64,000 nucleotides of DNA. Origin: CALDCK01 sp050618055 (GTDB taxonomy: Bacteria; Myxococcota_A; UBA9160; SMWR01). The position numbers and the translations under genes were made by a program. The stretch's first letter is position 1, and each line of letters starts with the position of its first letter. Shown piece after piece: positions 57,068-64,000 of the stretch. The notes under the pieces were generated by a model. That model searched no databases, was not told the DNA's origin, and saw only the letters and a program-made list of their open reading frames with translations. The stretch spans positions 1 to 64,000 of the forward strand of contig JBNLVK010000291.1 in the NCBI GenBank assembly GCA_050618055.1. The letters are read 5' to 3'.

Positions 57068-57688
57068 CTACTGCGATCGCTCCTGGAAGAGCATGTCCTG
57101 GAGCTCCAGCAGGAACTCGGTCTGGCGCGCCGCGGCCTCGGGCGCGAACGGGTCGATCCCCAGCAGCTCGCGGGTCAGCGGCGCCATGGTCGCGTAGCCG
57201 AGCACCAGGTTGTGGAAGCCGGTCACCACCCAGGGCAGCAGCGCCGGGTTCTTCTTCACGATGGCGTTCTTCTCGGGCGTGAGCAGCATCGCCTTCTGGA
57301 AGAAGGGCCGGTACCAGCGGTCGAGCAGCAGCTCCAGCTGCTCGCCGCCGGCCAGCGTGGCGTACTGCACCACCCGGGCCAGGTTCGGGTTGCGGGCGTG
57401 CAGGGCGATCTCGGCGGCCAGCCCGCGCTTGCCGCGCTCCGCCGACGGCGGATCCGCCAGCACCTGGTCGAGGGTCTCGAGCAGCGGATCGAGCAGCCGC
57501 TCCAGCACCGCCACCCACAGCTCCCACTTTCCCCGGTAGTGGTTGTAGATGGCCTGGGGGCGGATGCCGACCCGGTCGGCCACGTCGCCCAGCGAGGCGG
57601 CGTCGTAGCCGCGCTCGGCGAACACCTGCTCCGCAGCGTCGAGGATGCGCTCGCGGGTCGGCTTGCGGTGATTCGTCGGGGACGGCAT
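57068..57688 (-). CDS. TetR-family transcriptional regulator
   Basis: 206 aa from ATG 57688 (MPSPTNHRK). HTH: TRERILDAAEQVFAERGYDAAS and VADRVGIRPQAIYNHYRGKWEL. A 21-bp near-perfect palindrome begins 1 bp from the start codon and lies between this gene and the divergent FAD dehydrogenase, so it probably autoregulates and controls both directions. First gene of the TetR/TauD/DUF6607 unit. Confidence 0.9.
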   Translation of the reverse strand: MPSPTNHRKPTRERILDAAEQVFAERGYDAASLGDVADRVGIRPQAIYNHYRGKWELWVAVLERLLDPLLETLDQVLADPPSAERGKRGLAAEIALHARNPNLARVVQYATLAGGEQLELLLDRWYRPFFQKAMLLTPEKNAIVKKNPALLPWVVTGFHNLVLGYATMAPLTRELLGIDPFAPEAAARQTEFLLELQDMLFQERSQ

Positions 57689-57689
57689 G

Positions 57690-57710
57690 TTACTGGTTAC
57701 CAACTAGTAA
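57690..57710. promoter_or_regulatory. TetR operator, 21-bp palindrome
   Basis: Outer arms TTACT and AGTAA, inner arms GTT and AAC, placed symmetrically (16 of 21 positions pair). Begins 1 bp upstream of the tetR start and 28 bp before the divergent FAD dehydrogenase. AT-rich in a GC-rich genome, so likely also the core promoter. Confidence 0.7.
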
Positions 57711-57737
57711 TATCCAGACGCGAGGAATTCCGCAAGG

Positions 57738-59168
57738 ATGAGTGCGACCCCCAGGAAGGCGTCCCAGGTCTCCGCCTGGACCGCCGAGGCCGACGTCGTC
57801 GTGGTGGGGCTGGGCGCCGCCGGGGCCTGCGCGGCCATCGAGGCGGCCGGCGCCGGCGCCGGCGTGCTGGTGCTCGAGCGGGCCGGGGGCGGCGGCGGCA
57901 CCACCGCCGCGTCCGACGGGATGATGTACTTCGGCGGGGGCACCGCGCTCCAGCGCGCCTGCGGCTTCGACGACCCGGTCGAGGAGATGGTGAAGTACCT
58001 GATGGCGTCCTCCGGCCCCGAGCCGGACGAGGCGCGCATCCGGGTCTACTGCGAAGAGAGCGCCGCCCACTTCGACTGGCTGGTGGAGCAGGGCGTGCCC
58101 TTCAAGGCCGAGTTCTACCCGGAGCGCATGCTGTCGCCCGGCGAGGAGGGGCTCACCTACTCGGGCAACGAGCTGGTGCACCCCTTCCGCGACCTGGCGA
58201 AGCCGGCGCCGCGCGCCCACATGCCCCAGAAGGAGGGCCAGGCCGGCGCCTTCCTGATGCAGAAGCTCGTCGCCAGCGCCGAGCGCGCCGGCGTCGAGAT
58301 CCGCGCGAACGTGCTGTGCGAGCGGCTGGTGGTGGACGACGACGGGCGCGTGGTGGGGGTGCAGGCCACGAGCGCCGGCGAGGAGCAGAGCTTCCGCGCG
58401 CGGCGCGGCGTGGTGCTGTGCGCCGGCGGCTTCATCAACGATCGCGAGATGGTGAAGCAGTACGCCCCCGAGATCCGCCGGGCGCGCTTCAAGGCCGCCA
58501 CCGACGGCGACGACGGGCGCGGCATCCGCATGGGCATGGGCGCCGGCGGCGCGGCGATCCGCATGGACAAGGCGTCGGTGACGCTGCCCTTCTACCCGCC
58601 GAAATCGCTGATGAAGGGCATCTTCGTGAACGCGGCGGGCCAGCGCTTCATGCCCGAGGACGTCTACCAGGGGCGCGCCGGCGAGATCGCCCTGGGCCGG
58701 CAGGACGGCCGGGTCTGGCTGGTGCTCGACGACGCCACCTTCGAGCGGCCGCTGTTCGCCGGCGGCGAGATCCACGCCGGCGAGACCATCGAGGAGATCG
58801 AAGGGGAGTGCGGCTTTCCGCCGGGCGCGCTGCGCCAGACCCTCGACTTCTACAACGCCCACGCGGCGCGCGGCGAGGATCCGCTGTTCCACAAGGCGCC
58901 CGAGTACCTGGTGCCGCTCACCACGGCGCCCTTCGGCGTGATCGACCTGTCCTGGGACAAGGCCATCTACGCGGCCTTCACCCTGGGCGGCCTGGCCACC
59001 GACACGCAGGCGCGCGTGCTGACGCCGGACGGCGACCCGGTGCCCGGCCTGTTCGCGGCGGGACGCACCGCCGCCTCCATCTCCTCGCCCGGCTACTCGA
59101 GCGGCACCTCCATCGGCGAGGCCACGCTCTACGGACGCATCGCCGGGCGCAACGCGGCCTCGGCCTGA
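57738..59168 (+). CDS. FAD-binding dehydrogenase (fumarate reductase/ketosteroid dehydrogenase-like)
   Basis: 476 aa. FAD Rossmann motif VVVVGLGAAGACAAIEAAGA with RAGGGGGTTAASDG, then VLCAGGFINDREMV and C-terminal GLFAAGRTAASISSPGYSS. Family members desaturate or reduce carbons next to a carbonyl (KstD, fumarate reductase, urocanate reductase). With a P450 14 bp downstream, steroid or terpenoid ring oxidation is one possibility; no substrate residues prove it. Controlled by the divergent TetR. Confidence 0.85.
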   Translation: MSATPRKASQVSAWTAEADVVVVGLGAAGACAAIEAAGAGAGVLVLERAGGGGGTTAASDGMMYFGGGTALQRACGFDDPVEEMVKYLMASSGPEPDEARIRVYCEESAAHFDWLVEQGVPFKAEFYPERMLSPGEEGLTYSGNELVHPFRDLAKPAPRAHMPQKEGQAGAFLMQKLVASAERAGVEIRANVLCERLVVDDDGRVVGVQATSAGEEQSFRARRGVVLCAGGFINDREMVKQYAPEIRRARFKAATDGDDGRGIRMGMGAGGAAIRMDKASVTLPFYPPKSLMKGIFVNAAGQRFMPEDVYQGRAGEIALGRQDGRVWLVLDDATFERPLFAGGEIHAGETIEEIEGECGFPPGALRQTLDFYNAHAARGEDPLFHKAPEYLVPLTTAPFGVIDLSWDKAIYAAFTLGGLATDTQARVLTPDGDPVPGLFAAGRTAASISSPGYSSGTSIGEATLYGRIAGRNAASA

Positions 59169-59182
59169 AGAAAGGAACCAAC

Positions 59183-60364
59183 GTGGTCCAGTACGATCCC
59201 TACTCCGACCAGATCAAGGACGATCCGTATCCGGTGTACGCCGAGATGCGCAAGCACGAGCCGGCCTGCTTCGTCGAGGAGTACGACGCCTGGTTCCTGT
59301 CGCGCTTCGACGACATCTGGCGGGTCGGACCCGACGGCAGGCACTTCAGCGCCATGGAGGGCACGACGCCGAACCACCTGCTCAGCAAGGACACGCCGCT
59401 GAACCTGTCCTTCGCAAGCATGGACCCGCCCCAGCACTCGAAGTACCGGGCGCAGGTGAACGAGCACTTCAAGCCGGCCACCGTCGCGAAGATGGAGTCG
59501 CACATGGCGGCGATCGTGAAGGGCCTGGTCGACGACTTCATCGGGAAGGGCCGCTGCGACCTGGTGCAGGACTTCGCCGTGCAGGTGTCGGTGCGGGGCG
59601 CGCTCAGCGTGGCGGGGCTGCCGCTCGAGCTGGCCAGCGAGGGCGTGCGCTGGGTGAACGACATCTTCCACCGCGAGGACGACCACAAGGGCGTGACCGA
59701 GGTCGGCACGACGGCGATGAAGGACATGTTCTTCACGCTGCTCGACCACGTGAAGGCGGCCCGCAAGGATCCGGAGAAGGCGGAGGGCATCCTCAGGACG
59801 CTGCTCACCACCGACGTGGCCGGCGACAGGATGGACGACTTCCGCATCGCGTCGCTCGCCTCGGTCATCCTGATCGGCGGCACCGACACGCTGCCCAAGG
59901 CGCTGGCCGCCACGCTGCACCGCCTGTGGCTGAACCCGGAGCAGCGGGAGACGCTGCTGGGCGACCTGTCGCTGGTGCAGGACGCCTTCCTCGAGGGCCT
60001 GCGCATCGACACCCCGACCCAGCACCTGGGCCGCACCGTCACGAAGGAGATCGAGTTCCACGGGCACACGCTGCAGCCGGGGCAGAAGGTGATGCTGATG
60101 TGGGCCTCGGCCAACCGGGACGAGAACGAGTTCGACGCCCCCGGCGAGTACCGCATGACCCGGCGCCCGCCGCGCATGCTGGCTTTCGGCCACGGCATCC
60201 ACATGTGCCTGGGCAAGCACGTGGCGCTGCTCGAGGCGCGGCTGGCGCTCACCGAGCTGCTGTCGCGCATTCCGCGCTACGAGATCGACGTCGAGAACGC
60301 GGTGCGCAACCGCACCGAGTTCGTGCAGGGCTGGCTGAACCTGCCGGCCACCTGGGAGGTCTGA
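59183..60364 (+). CDS. Cytochrome P450
   Basis: 393 aa from GTG 59183 with AAAGGAA upstream. Heme thiolate motif FGHGIHMCLG (FxxGxHxCxG) near residue 340, K-helix ExxR in FLEGLRIDTPTQ and I-helix LIGGTDTLP. The I-helix lacks the usual Thr-Thr, having T-L. It is a soluble bacterial type needing ferredoxin and a reductase, neither of which is here. Sits between the FAD dehydrogenase and a rhodanese lipoprotein. Probably hydroxylates a hydrophobic substrate such as a terpenoid, sterol or fatty acid. Confidence 0.93.
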   Translation: MVQYDPYSDQIKDDPYPVYAEMRKHEPACFVEEYDAWFLSRFDDIWRVGPDGRHFSAMEGTTPNHLLSKDTPLNLSFASMDPPQHSKYRAQVNEHFKPATVAKMESHMAAIVKGLVDDFIGKGRCDLVQDFAVQVSVRGALSVAGLPLELASEGVRWVNDIFHREDDHKGVTEVGTTAMKDMFFTLLDHVKAARKDPEKAEGILRTLLTTDVAGDRMDDFRIASLASVILIGGTDTLPKALAATLHRLWLNPEQRETLLGDLSLVQDAFLEGLRIDTPTQHLGRTVTKEIEFHGHTLQPGQKVMLMWASANRDENEFDAPGEYRMTRRPPRMLAFGHGIHMCLGKHVALLEARLALTELLSRIPRYEIDVENAVRNRTEFVQGWLNLPATWEV

Positions 60365-60365
60365 G

Positions 60366-60767
60366 ATGACGAAGTTCCGCATCCTGCTTCCGCTGCTTCC
60401 GCTCTCGCTCCTGCTCGCGCTGGCCGCCTGCGCGAGCCCCGACCCGCGCGCCGCCACGATCACGCCGGACGCGCTGGCGGAGCGCATCGCCGAAGGCGAC
60501 GCGCCGCTGGTGCTCGACGTGCGCAGCCAGTCCGAGTACGAGTCCGGCCACATCCCGGGCGCCGTCTGGATCCCCCACGACGAGCTGGCGTCGCGGCTGT
60601 CCGAGCTGCCGGCCGACAAGGACACGGAGATCGTGGTGCACTGCCAGAGCGGTCGCCGCGCCGGCATGGCCGAGACGGTGCTGGGCGACGCCGGCTACAC
60701 CCACGTCGTCGACCTGGAGGGCCACTGGGAGGTGTGGTCGGCGGGCGACTACCCGAAGGAGCCCTAG
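60366..60767 (+). CDS. Rhodanese-like lipoprotein
   Basis: 133 aa starting 1 bp after the P450 stop. Lipoprotein signal with lipobox LAAC (residues ~18-21). Rhodanese fold: LVLDVRSQSEYESGHIPGAVWI, active-site loop HCQSGRRAG with the catalytic Cys. Probably a membrane-anchored sulfurtransferase or phosphatase-like protein facing the periplasm. Its tie to the P450 is only by operon position. Confidence 0.85.
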   Translation: MTKFRILLPLLPLSLLLALAACASPDPRAATITPDALAERIAEGDAPLVLDVRSQSEYESGHIPGAVWIPHDELASRLSELPADKDTEIVVHCQSGRRAGMAETVLGDAGYTHVVDLEGHWEVWSAGDYPKEP

Positions 60768-60780
60768 CGGCGGGTTGGCG

Positions 60781-61287
60781 CTACCCGGCCGGGGGCCGCC
60801 ACGTCGGCGCGTCGAAGAAGGCGCGCTCGCGGTCGGCGAAGGCGTTCTCGATGACGCGCGGCGCCCAGCCCTGGAGCGGCAGCGTCTTCACCTCTTCGCG
60901 GGTGAAGGCGCGCACCTCGCTCACCTCCTCGCCGTCCGGGCGCAGGCGGCCGCCGACCACGCGCGCCAGGAAGACCGTCATCATGAACGACACGGCGTCG
61001 CCGTTGTCGTAGGTGGTGCGGAACCCGGGGCCGCCGTACACGCCGATGGTGCGCAGCAGCTCGACGTGCAGGCCGGTCTCCTCCCACATCTCGCGCAGCG
61101 CGGCGTCGGCGGGCACCTCCAGCGGCTCGACGCCGCCGCCGGGCGTGGCCCACAACCCGCTCTCGGCGTGGCGCACCAGCAGCACGCGATCCCGCTCGTC
61201 GAAGGCCAGGATCGTGACCGACGGGATCTCGAGGAGCTGCGTCCCGATCTTCTCGCGGATCCGGCGCATGGAGTCCGAGATGGGCAT
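60781..61287 (-). CDS. Nudix hydrolase
   Basis: 168 aa from ATG 61287. Nudix box: GGVEPLEVPADAALREMWEETG follows Gx5Ex7REUxEExGU. Hydrolyses a nucleoside diphosphate linked to another group. Convergent with the rhodanese gene (13 bp between ends) and divergent from the next small gene (76 bp). Confidence 0.92.
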   Translation of the reverse strand: MPISDSMRRIREKIGTQLLEIPSVTILAFDERDRVLLVRHAESGLWATPGGGVEPLEVPADAALREMWEETGLHVELLRTIGVYGGPGFRTTYDNGDAVSFMMTVFLARVVGGRLRPDGEEVSEVRAFTREEVKTLPLQGWAPRVIENAFADRERAFFDAPTWRPPAG

Positions 61288-61363
61288 CCGGGTTCCTCCG
61301 CCGGCAGCTTCGCCCAGCCGGGGCGCCGCTTCACCCCGCGCGGCGGGGTGCCGATGAGCAGGC

Positions 61364-61798
61364 ATGCGTCCCGCTCCCCCCCTCGGCCCGCTGCTCGTCT
61401 GCTGGCTGGCGTCCGCGGCAGCCCTGGCCTCGTCCGACGCGCTGCTGCGCGAGCGCGAGGTGCGCGGCTGGGACGTGGTCCGCGAGGCGCCGGTGCACGC
61501 GTCGGACGATCGCGACCTGGCCGAGTGGGGCGTGCGCGTGAAGCACGTGCGCCACTACGCGCGCAAGCTGGGGAGCGACATCCAGGTGTGCAGCGTGGAG
61601 CTCTGGATCTTCGAGGACGAAGGCCGCGCGGCGGCCGCCGCCGGCGGCTTCCACTACCCGGACTGGCGCATCGACCGGGTGGGCGCCTCGCTGGTGATGC
61701 TGCACGGATCGATCCGCCACCGCGGCGGCGGCGGCGAGCGCGGCGTCTTCCCCGACTGCGAGGCGCTGGGCGCACGCGTCCGCGATCGGGCCGGTTGA
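61364..61798 (+). CDS. Secreted protein of unknown function
   Basis: 144 aa. Signal peptide LGPLLVCWLASAAALASS; mature part with DLAEWGVRVKHVRHYARKLG and FHYPDWRIDRVGASLVMLHG. One mature cysteine near position 52 and another near 134 could pair. No family recognised. Stands 32 bp before the EthD gene; whether they are co-transcribed is unclear. Confidence 0.6.
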   Translation: MRPAPPLGPLLVCWLASAAALASSDALLREREVRGWDVVREAPVHASDDRDLAEWGVRVKHVRHYARKLGSDIQVCSVELWIFEDEGRAAAAAGGFHYPDWRIDRVGASLVMLHGSIRHRGGGGERGVFPDCEALGARVRDRAG

Positions 61799-61830
61799 CC
61801 GCCGCGGGCGTGCACGGATAGCGTACGCCC

Positions 61831-62526
61831 ATGGAGAAGCTCGCCAGCGTCCTGTGGAAGCCCGCCGACCAGCCCGACCAGGCCTTCGCCGACGCCCTGC
61901 TGGCCGCCGCACCCGAGCTGGCCAAGCAGGGCGCCATGAAGCTGCGCATCGACGTGGCCGACGACGCGGTGGCCGACGGCGCCGGCGTGCGCGTCGGCCG
62001 CATGGATCCCCCGAAGGCGGCGGTGGTCTTCTACTGGCTCGACCTGGCCGACGATCGCGGACCGGTCGAGGCCGTGCTCGCGCCGCTGGCGTCGCGCGTC
62101 GAGACCTTCCTGGTGGTCGAGGCGGAGCCCGTGAAGAACACCGCGCACGTGGCGCCGCTGGGCCGGCGCACACCCGGCTTCAACTTCGTCACCTGCATCC
62201 AGCGCAAGCCCGGGCTGTCGGACGCCGAGTTCCTGTCCCACTGGCACGTCGAGCACCGGCGCTGCGCCGTCGAGACCCAGAGCACCTTCGCCTACGTGCG
62301 CAACGAGATCGTGCGGGCCTATTCGGACACGGCGCCCGCCTGGGAGGCGATCGTCGAGGAGAGCTTCCCGATCGAGGCGCTCACCGACCCGAAGGTCTGG
62401 TACGCCGCGAAGGACGACGCGCAGCTCGCGAAGAACCGGGGCTGGATGATCGAGAGCTGCCTCGCCTTCCTCGCCCTCGACCAGGTCGAGGGCCACCCGA
62501 TGAGCGAGTACGTCTTTCAACGCTGA
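61831..62526 (+). CDS. EthD-domain protein
   Basis: 231 aa. The second half has the EthD dimeric alpha/beta-barrel pattern: NFVTCIQRKPGLSDAEFLSHWHVEHRRCA and later WYAAKDDAQLAKNR. EthD proteins act near ether-degrading P450 systems or as ring-shaping enzymes, with no settled mechanism. The N-terminal half may be a second copy of the fold. Located about 1.5 kb downstream of the P450 operon. Confidence 0.7.
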   Translation: MEKLASVLWKPADQPDQAFADALLAAAPELAKQGAMKLRIDVADDAVADGAGVRVGRMDPPKAAVVFYWLDLADDRGPVEAVLAPLASRVETFLVVEAEPVKNTAHVAPLGRRTPGFNFVTCIQRKPGLSDAEFLSHWHVEHRRCAVETQSTFAYVRNEIVRAYSDTAPAWEAIVEESFPIEALTDPKVWYAAKDDAQLAKNRGWMIESCLAFLALDQVEGHPMSEYVFQR

Positions 62527-62568
62527 CTGGTGTATGATGCGTCGGGGAAGGGGAGCGGGGGTTCCACC

Positions 62569-63897
62569 ATGAAGCTCGTTCCGTTGCTCTCTTGTCTCCT
62601 GCTGCTCGCCGCCTGCGCGAGTCCGCCCGTCGCGCCCCCGACGGCGCCCCTCGACGACCCGCTGCTCCAGAGCGCCGGGCTCCAGCGCGAGCGCGGCCGG
62701 CTGGAGCTGCCGCCGCTGGACCCGGGTCTGGAACGGGCGCGACTGGTCGCCCACTTCGACCGGGTGCTCGAACGCCTCGAGGCGGGCCGGGCGCCCGCGC
62801 CCGATCTCGAGGAGCGCCGCGCCCTCCAGATCGAACGCCTGCGCCGCTACCGCGACGCGGGTCGCTTCCCTCTGAACCGGGAGGGCCACGGCCTGACCCT
62901 GCCGATCTTCGTCGACGCCGAGGACACGGCCTGCGCCGTCGGCTGGCTGATGCGCGAGGACGGCTGGCGCGCGGAGGTCGAGGCCATCCGCCGCGCCGAC
63001 AACCACGTCTACGTGGACGACGTCGAGGACGGTCCGCTGCTGGCCTGGGTCGCCACGTCCGGGCTCACCCGCGAGGAGGCGGCGATCATCCAGCCCGGCT
63101 ACTCGCCGCCTACCCTCGGATCGACCTTCGACGACCTGCTCGGCGGCGGGTCGCAGGTCGGCGCGGGACTCCTCTACCAGAACTTCACGCTCAGCCGCTC
63201 GACCCCCGGTGTCTCGGCGGAGGTGTGCGTGCTCTCGCCCGACTTCGCGAGCTGCCAGACACCGATCGATCCCGCCAGCGTCTCGCCGCTCGACGCGGTG
63301 GGCGTCGCGGCGGGCAATCTCACCATCACGACGCCCGACTACGAGGAGGACGCCACCCTCTCGAACTGGCTCTACGTGGGCGGCGGGACCTCGGGCGACA
63401 CGCTGGGGACCGACGGCGGCGGTACCGGCTACTCGATCATCGAGGTGGGCTACGACGTCATGGTCACCGACCCGAACCTGGCGATCGGCGAGGTGCTGCT
63501 CCAGTCGTCCGGGTTCATCAACGAGAACGAGGCCGCGCCGCGCTCCGACGTCGGGTTCACCATCGCTACGGGCCTCGTCTGGGAGACCAGCCTGGTGGTC
63601 GGCTCGGTGTTCGAGAGCGGCGGCAGCGTGCTGGCGGATCTCACGGTCGGCGACGACCCGGCGGACCTGACGACGCCGTTCATCCCCGGCGCGCCGCAAC
63701 TGCTGTCGGGAAGCGAGCGCCAGACGATCGCACCGGTGTCGAGCCTGCACGTGACCACCCGCGTCTTCGTCTTCGACGACGCCATCCTCCACGGCTTCTT
63801 CCACGAGTTCGACCTGGTGCCGATCCCGGAGCCGGGCACGGCGGCGCTGCTGGTGCTGGGGCTCGTGGCGCTGGGACTGCGCGGGCGGAAGCGCTAG
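62569..63897 (+). CDS. Exported protein with N-terminal lipobox and C-terminal PEP-CTERM
   Basis: 442 aa from ATG 62569 (GTG 62530 is an in-frame alternative but would place 13 polar residues before the signal). N-terminal signal KLVPLLSCLLLLAACASPP has a lipoprotein cleavage site LLAAC. The middle is a helical segment (ARLVAHFDRVLERLEAG) followed by a Gly/Thr/Asp-rich beta domain. The C-terminus has IPEPGTAALLVLGLVALGLR with a final GRKR, a PEP-CTERM signal. Having both anchors is unusual. Shares a CTAG stop with citrate synthase. Confidence 0.72.
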   Translation: MKLVPLLSCLLLLAACASPPVAPPTAPLDDPLLQSAGLQRERGRLELPPLDPGLERARLVAHFDRVLERLEAGRAPAPDLEERRALQIERLRRYRDAGRFPLNREGHGLTLPIFVDAEDTACAVGWLMREDGWRAEVEAIRRADNHVYVDDVEDGPLLAWVATSGLTREEAAIIQPGYSPPTLGSTFDDLLGGGSQVGAGLLYQNFTLSRSTPGVSAEVCVLSPDFASCQTPIDPASVSPLDAVGVAAGNLTITTPDYEEDATLSNWLYVGGGTSGDTLGTDGGGTGYSIIEVGYDVMVTDPNLAIGEVLLQSSGFINENEAAPRSDVGFTIATGLVWETSLVVGSVFESGGSVLADLTVGDDPADLTTPFIPGAPQLLSGSERQTIAPVSSLHVTTRVFVFDDAILHGFFHEFDLVPIPEPGTAALLVLGLVALGLRGRKR

Positions 63898-64000
63898 GGC
63901 GCCTCGCCCACGTAGCGCGCGCGCGGGCGGATCAGGCTGCCGGCTTCGTACTGCTCGATGGCGTGGGCGATCCAGCCGGCGGTGCGGGCGATCGTGACCA
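63894..64000 (-). CDS. Citrate synthase, 3' end only (5' part beyond window)
   Basis: 35 codons in from the window edge, ending in TAG. The peptide IARTAGWIAHAIEQYEAGSL followed by IRPRARYVG matches the C-terminal end of citrate synthase and 2-methylcitrate synthase (IAR..GW, RPR..Y.G). Too short to tell the two apart. Convergent with the PEP-CTERM gene, sharing CTAG. Confidence 0.85.
   Translation of the reverse strand, partial: VTIARTAGWIAHAIEQYEAGSLIRPRARYVGEAP

Noticed and set aside
55475..60364. Plus-strand open frame of 1629 codons
   Set aside because: Real only for its last 393 codons (the P450); the rest is a shadow of the minus-strand DUF6607, TauD and TetR genes and of the FAD dehydrogenase.

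Overview
This is a very GC-rich (about 70% or more by eye), gene-dense stretch of a bacterial chromosome carrying about 63 protein genes. Gaps longer than about 200 bases are absent, so there is no long non-coding stretch to describe. I saw no rRNA, tRNA, CRISPR array, insertion sequence, integrase or phage gene. The cell looks Gram-negative: there are two PEP-CTERM proteins, lipoproteins, a predicted outer-membrane barrel and candidate sigma-28 promoters. Its catabolic gene style (AtuA-type carboxylase operon, paired acyl-CoA dehydrogenases, P450, PhyH and TauD dioxygenases, EthD, DUF1214) resembles uncultured deltaproteobacterial-type lineages (Myxococcota, Binatota or similar). That placement is inference; no marker gene settles it.

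Layout. 1-3418 (-): lipA followed by aceE (cut by the window edge). 3517-5164 (+): PaaX-like regulator and a CPBP-like membrane protein. 5254-9033 (+): three tandem paralogous secreted cysteine-rich proteins of a family I do not recognise, with weaker GC bias than the surroundings. 9037-10985 (-): alpha/beta hydrolase and a double-PilZ protein. 11092-12992: Rrf2 regulator plus monothiol glutaredoxin, divergent from moaA across a perfect dyad. 12989-16168: a small glycan or sugar-modification group (2OG oxygenase, Gfo/Idh oxidoreductase, GT2, RmlC-like). 16229-28184: two divergent operons for branched acyl-CoA catabolism. One holds two crotonases, a DinB-like protein, two acyl-CoA dehydrogenases and a nitronate monooxygenase; the other holds both subunits of a biotin-dependent acyl-CoA carboxylase, AtuA and a TetR regulator. 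28208-30965: patatin-like lipase and bioA.

30978-35202 (-): a 65-aa basic protein, then an aromatic or ring-degradation operon (SDR, MhpA-like flavin hydroxylase, TetR, FAH-family hydrolase) preceded by a perfect 16-bp palindrome plus a second degenerate copy. 35336-35962: PEP-CTERM protein. 36151-42042 (-): a polyphosphate module (SixA-like phosphatase, CYTH/CHAD protein split by an in-frame amber codon, Ppk1, and a histidine-phosphatase::Ppx/GppA fusion). 42085-43940: ArsI-like lyase, ArsR regulator and a divergent barrel. 43953-48266: sulfotransferase, DUF1214 protein and an oxidoreductase::SelD fusion. 48435-51878: inositol-phosphate synthase, SDR, MBL-fold hydrolase, DoxX. 51919-54983: glnS, NTF2-like protein, PhyH. 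55002-60767: DUF6607 protein, TauD and TetR, divergent from an FAD dehydrogenase, P450 and rhodanese lipoprotein. 60781-64000: Nudix, secreted unknown, EthD, a lipobox-plus-PEP-CTERM protein and the 3' end of citrate synthase.

Genome style. Genes are packed with 4-bp ATGA/GTGA overlaps within operons, and four convergent pairs share one CTAG as both stop codons. The most unusual items are the secreted triad, the polyphosphate module with its domain fusion and amber split, a 24-bp intergenic motif shared by a small-protein gene and a PEP-CTERM gene, and the candidate sigma-28 promoters in front of the small-protein gene and the PilZ gene.
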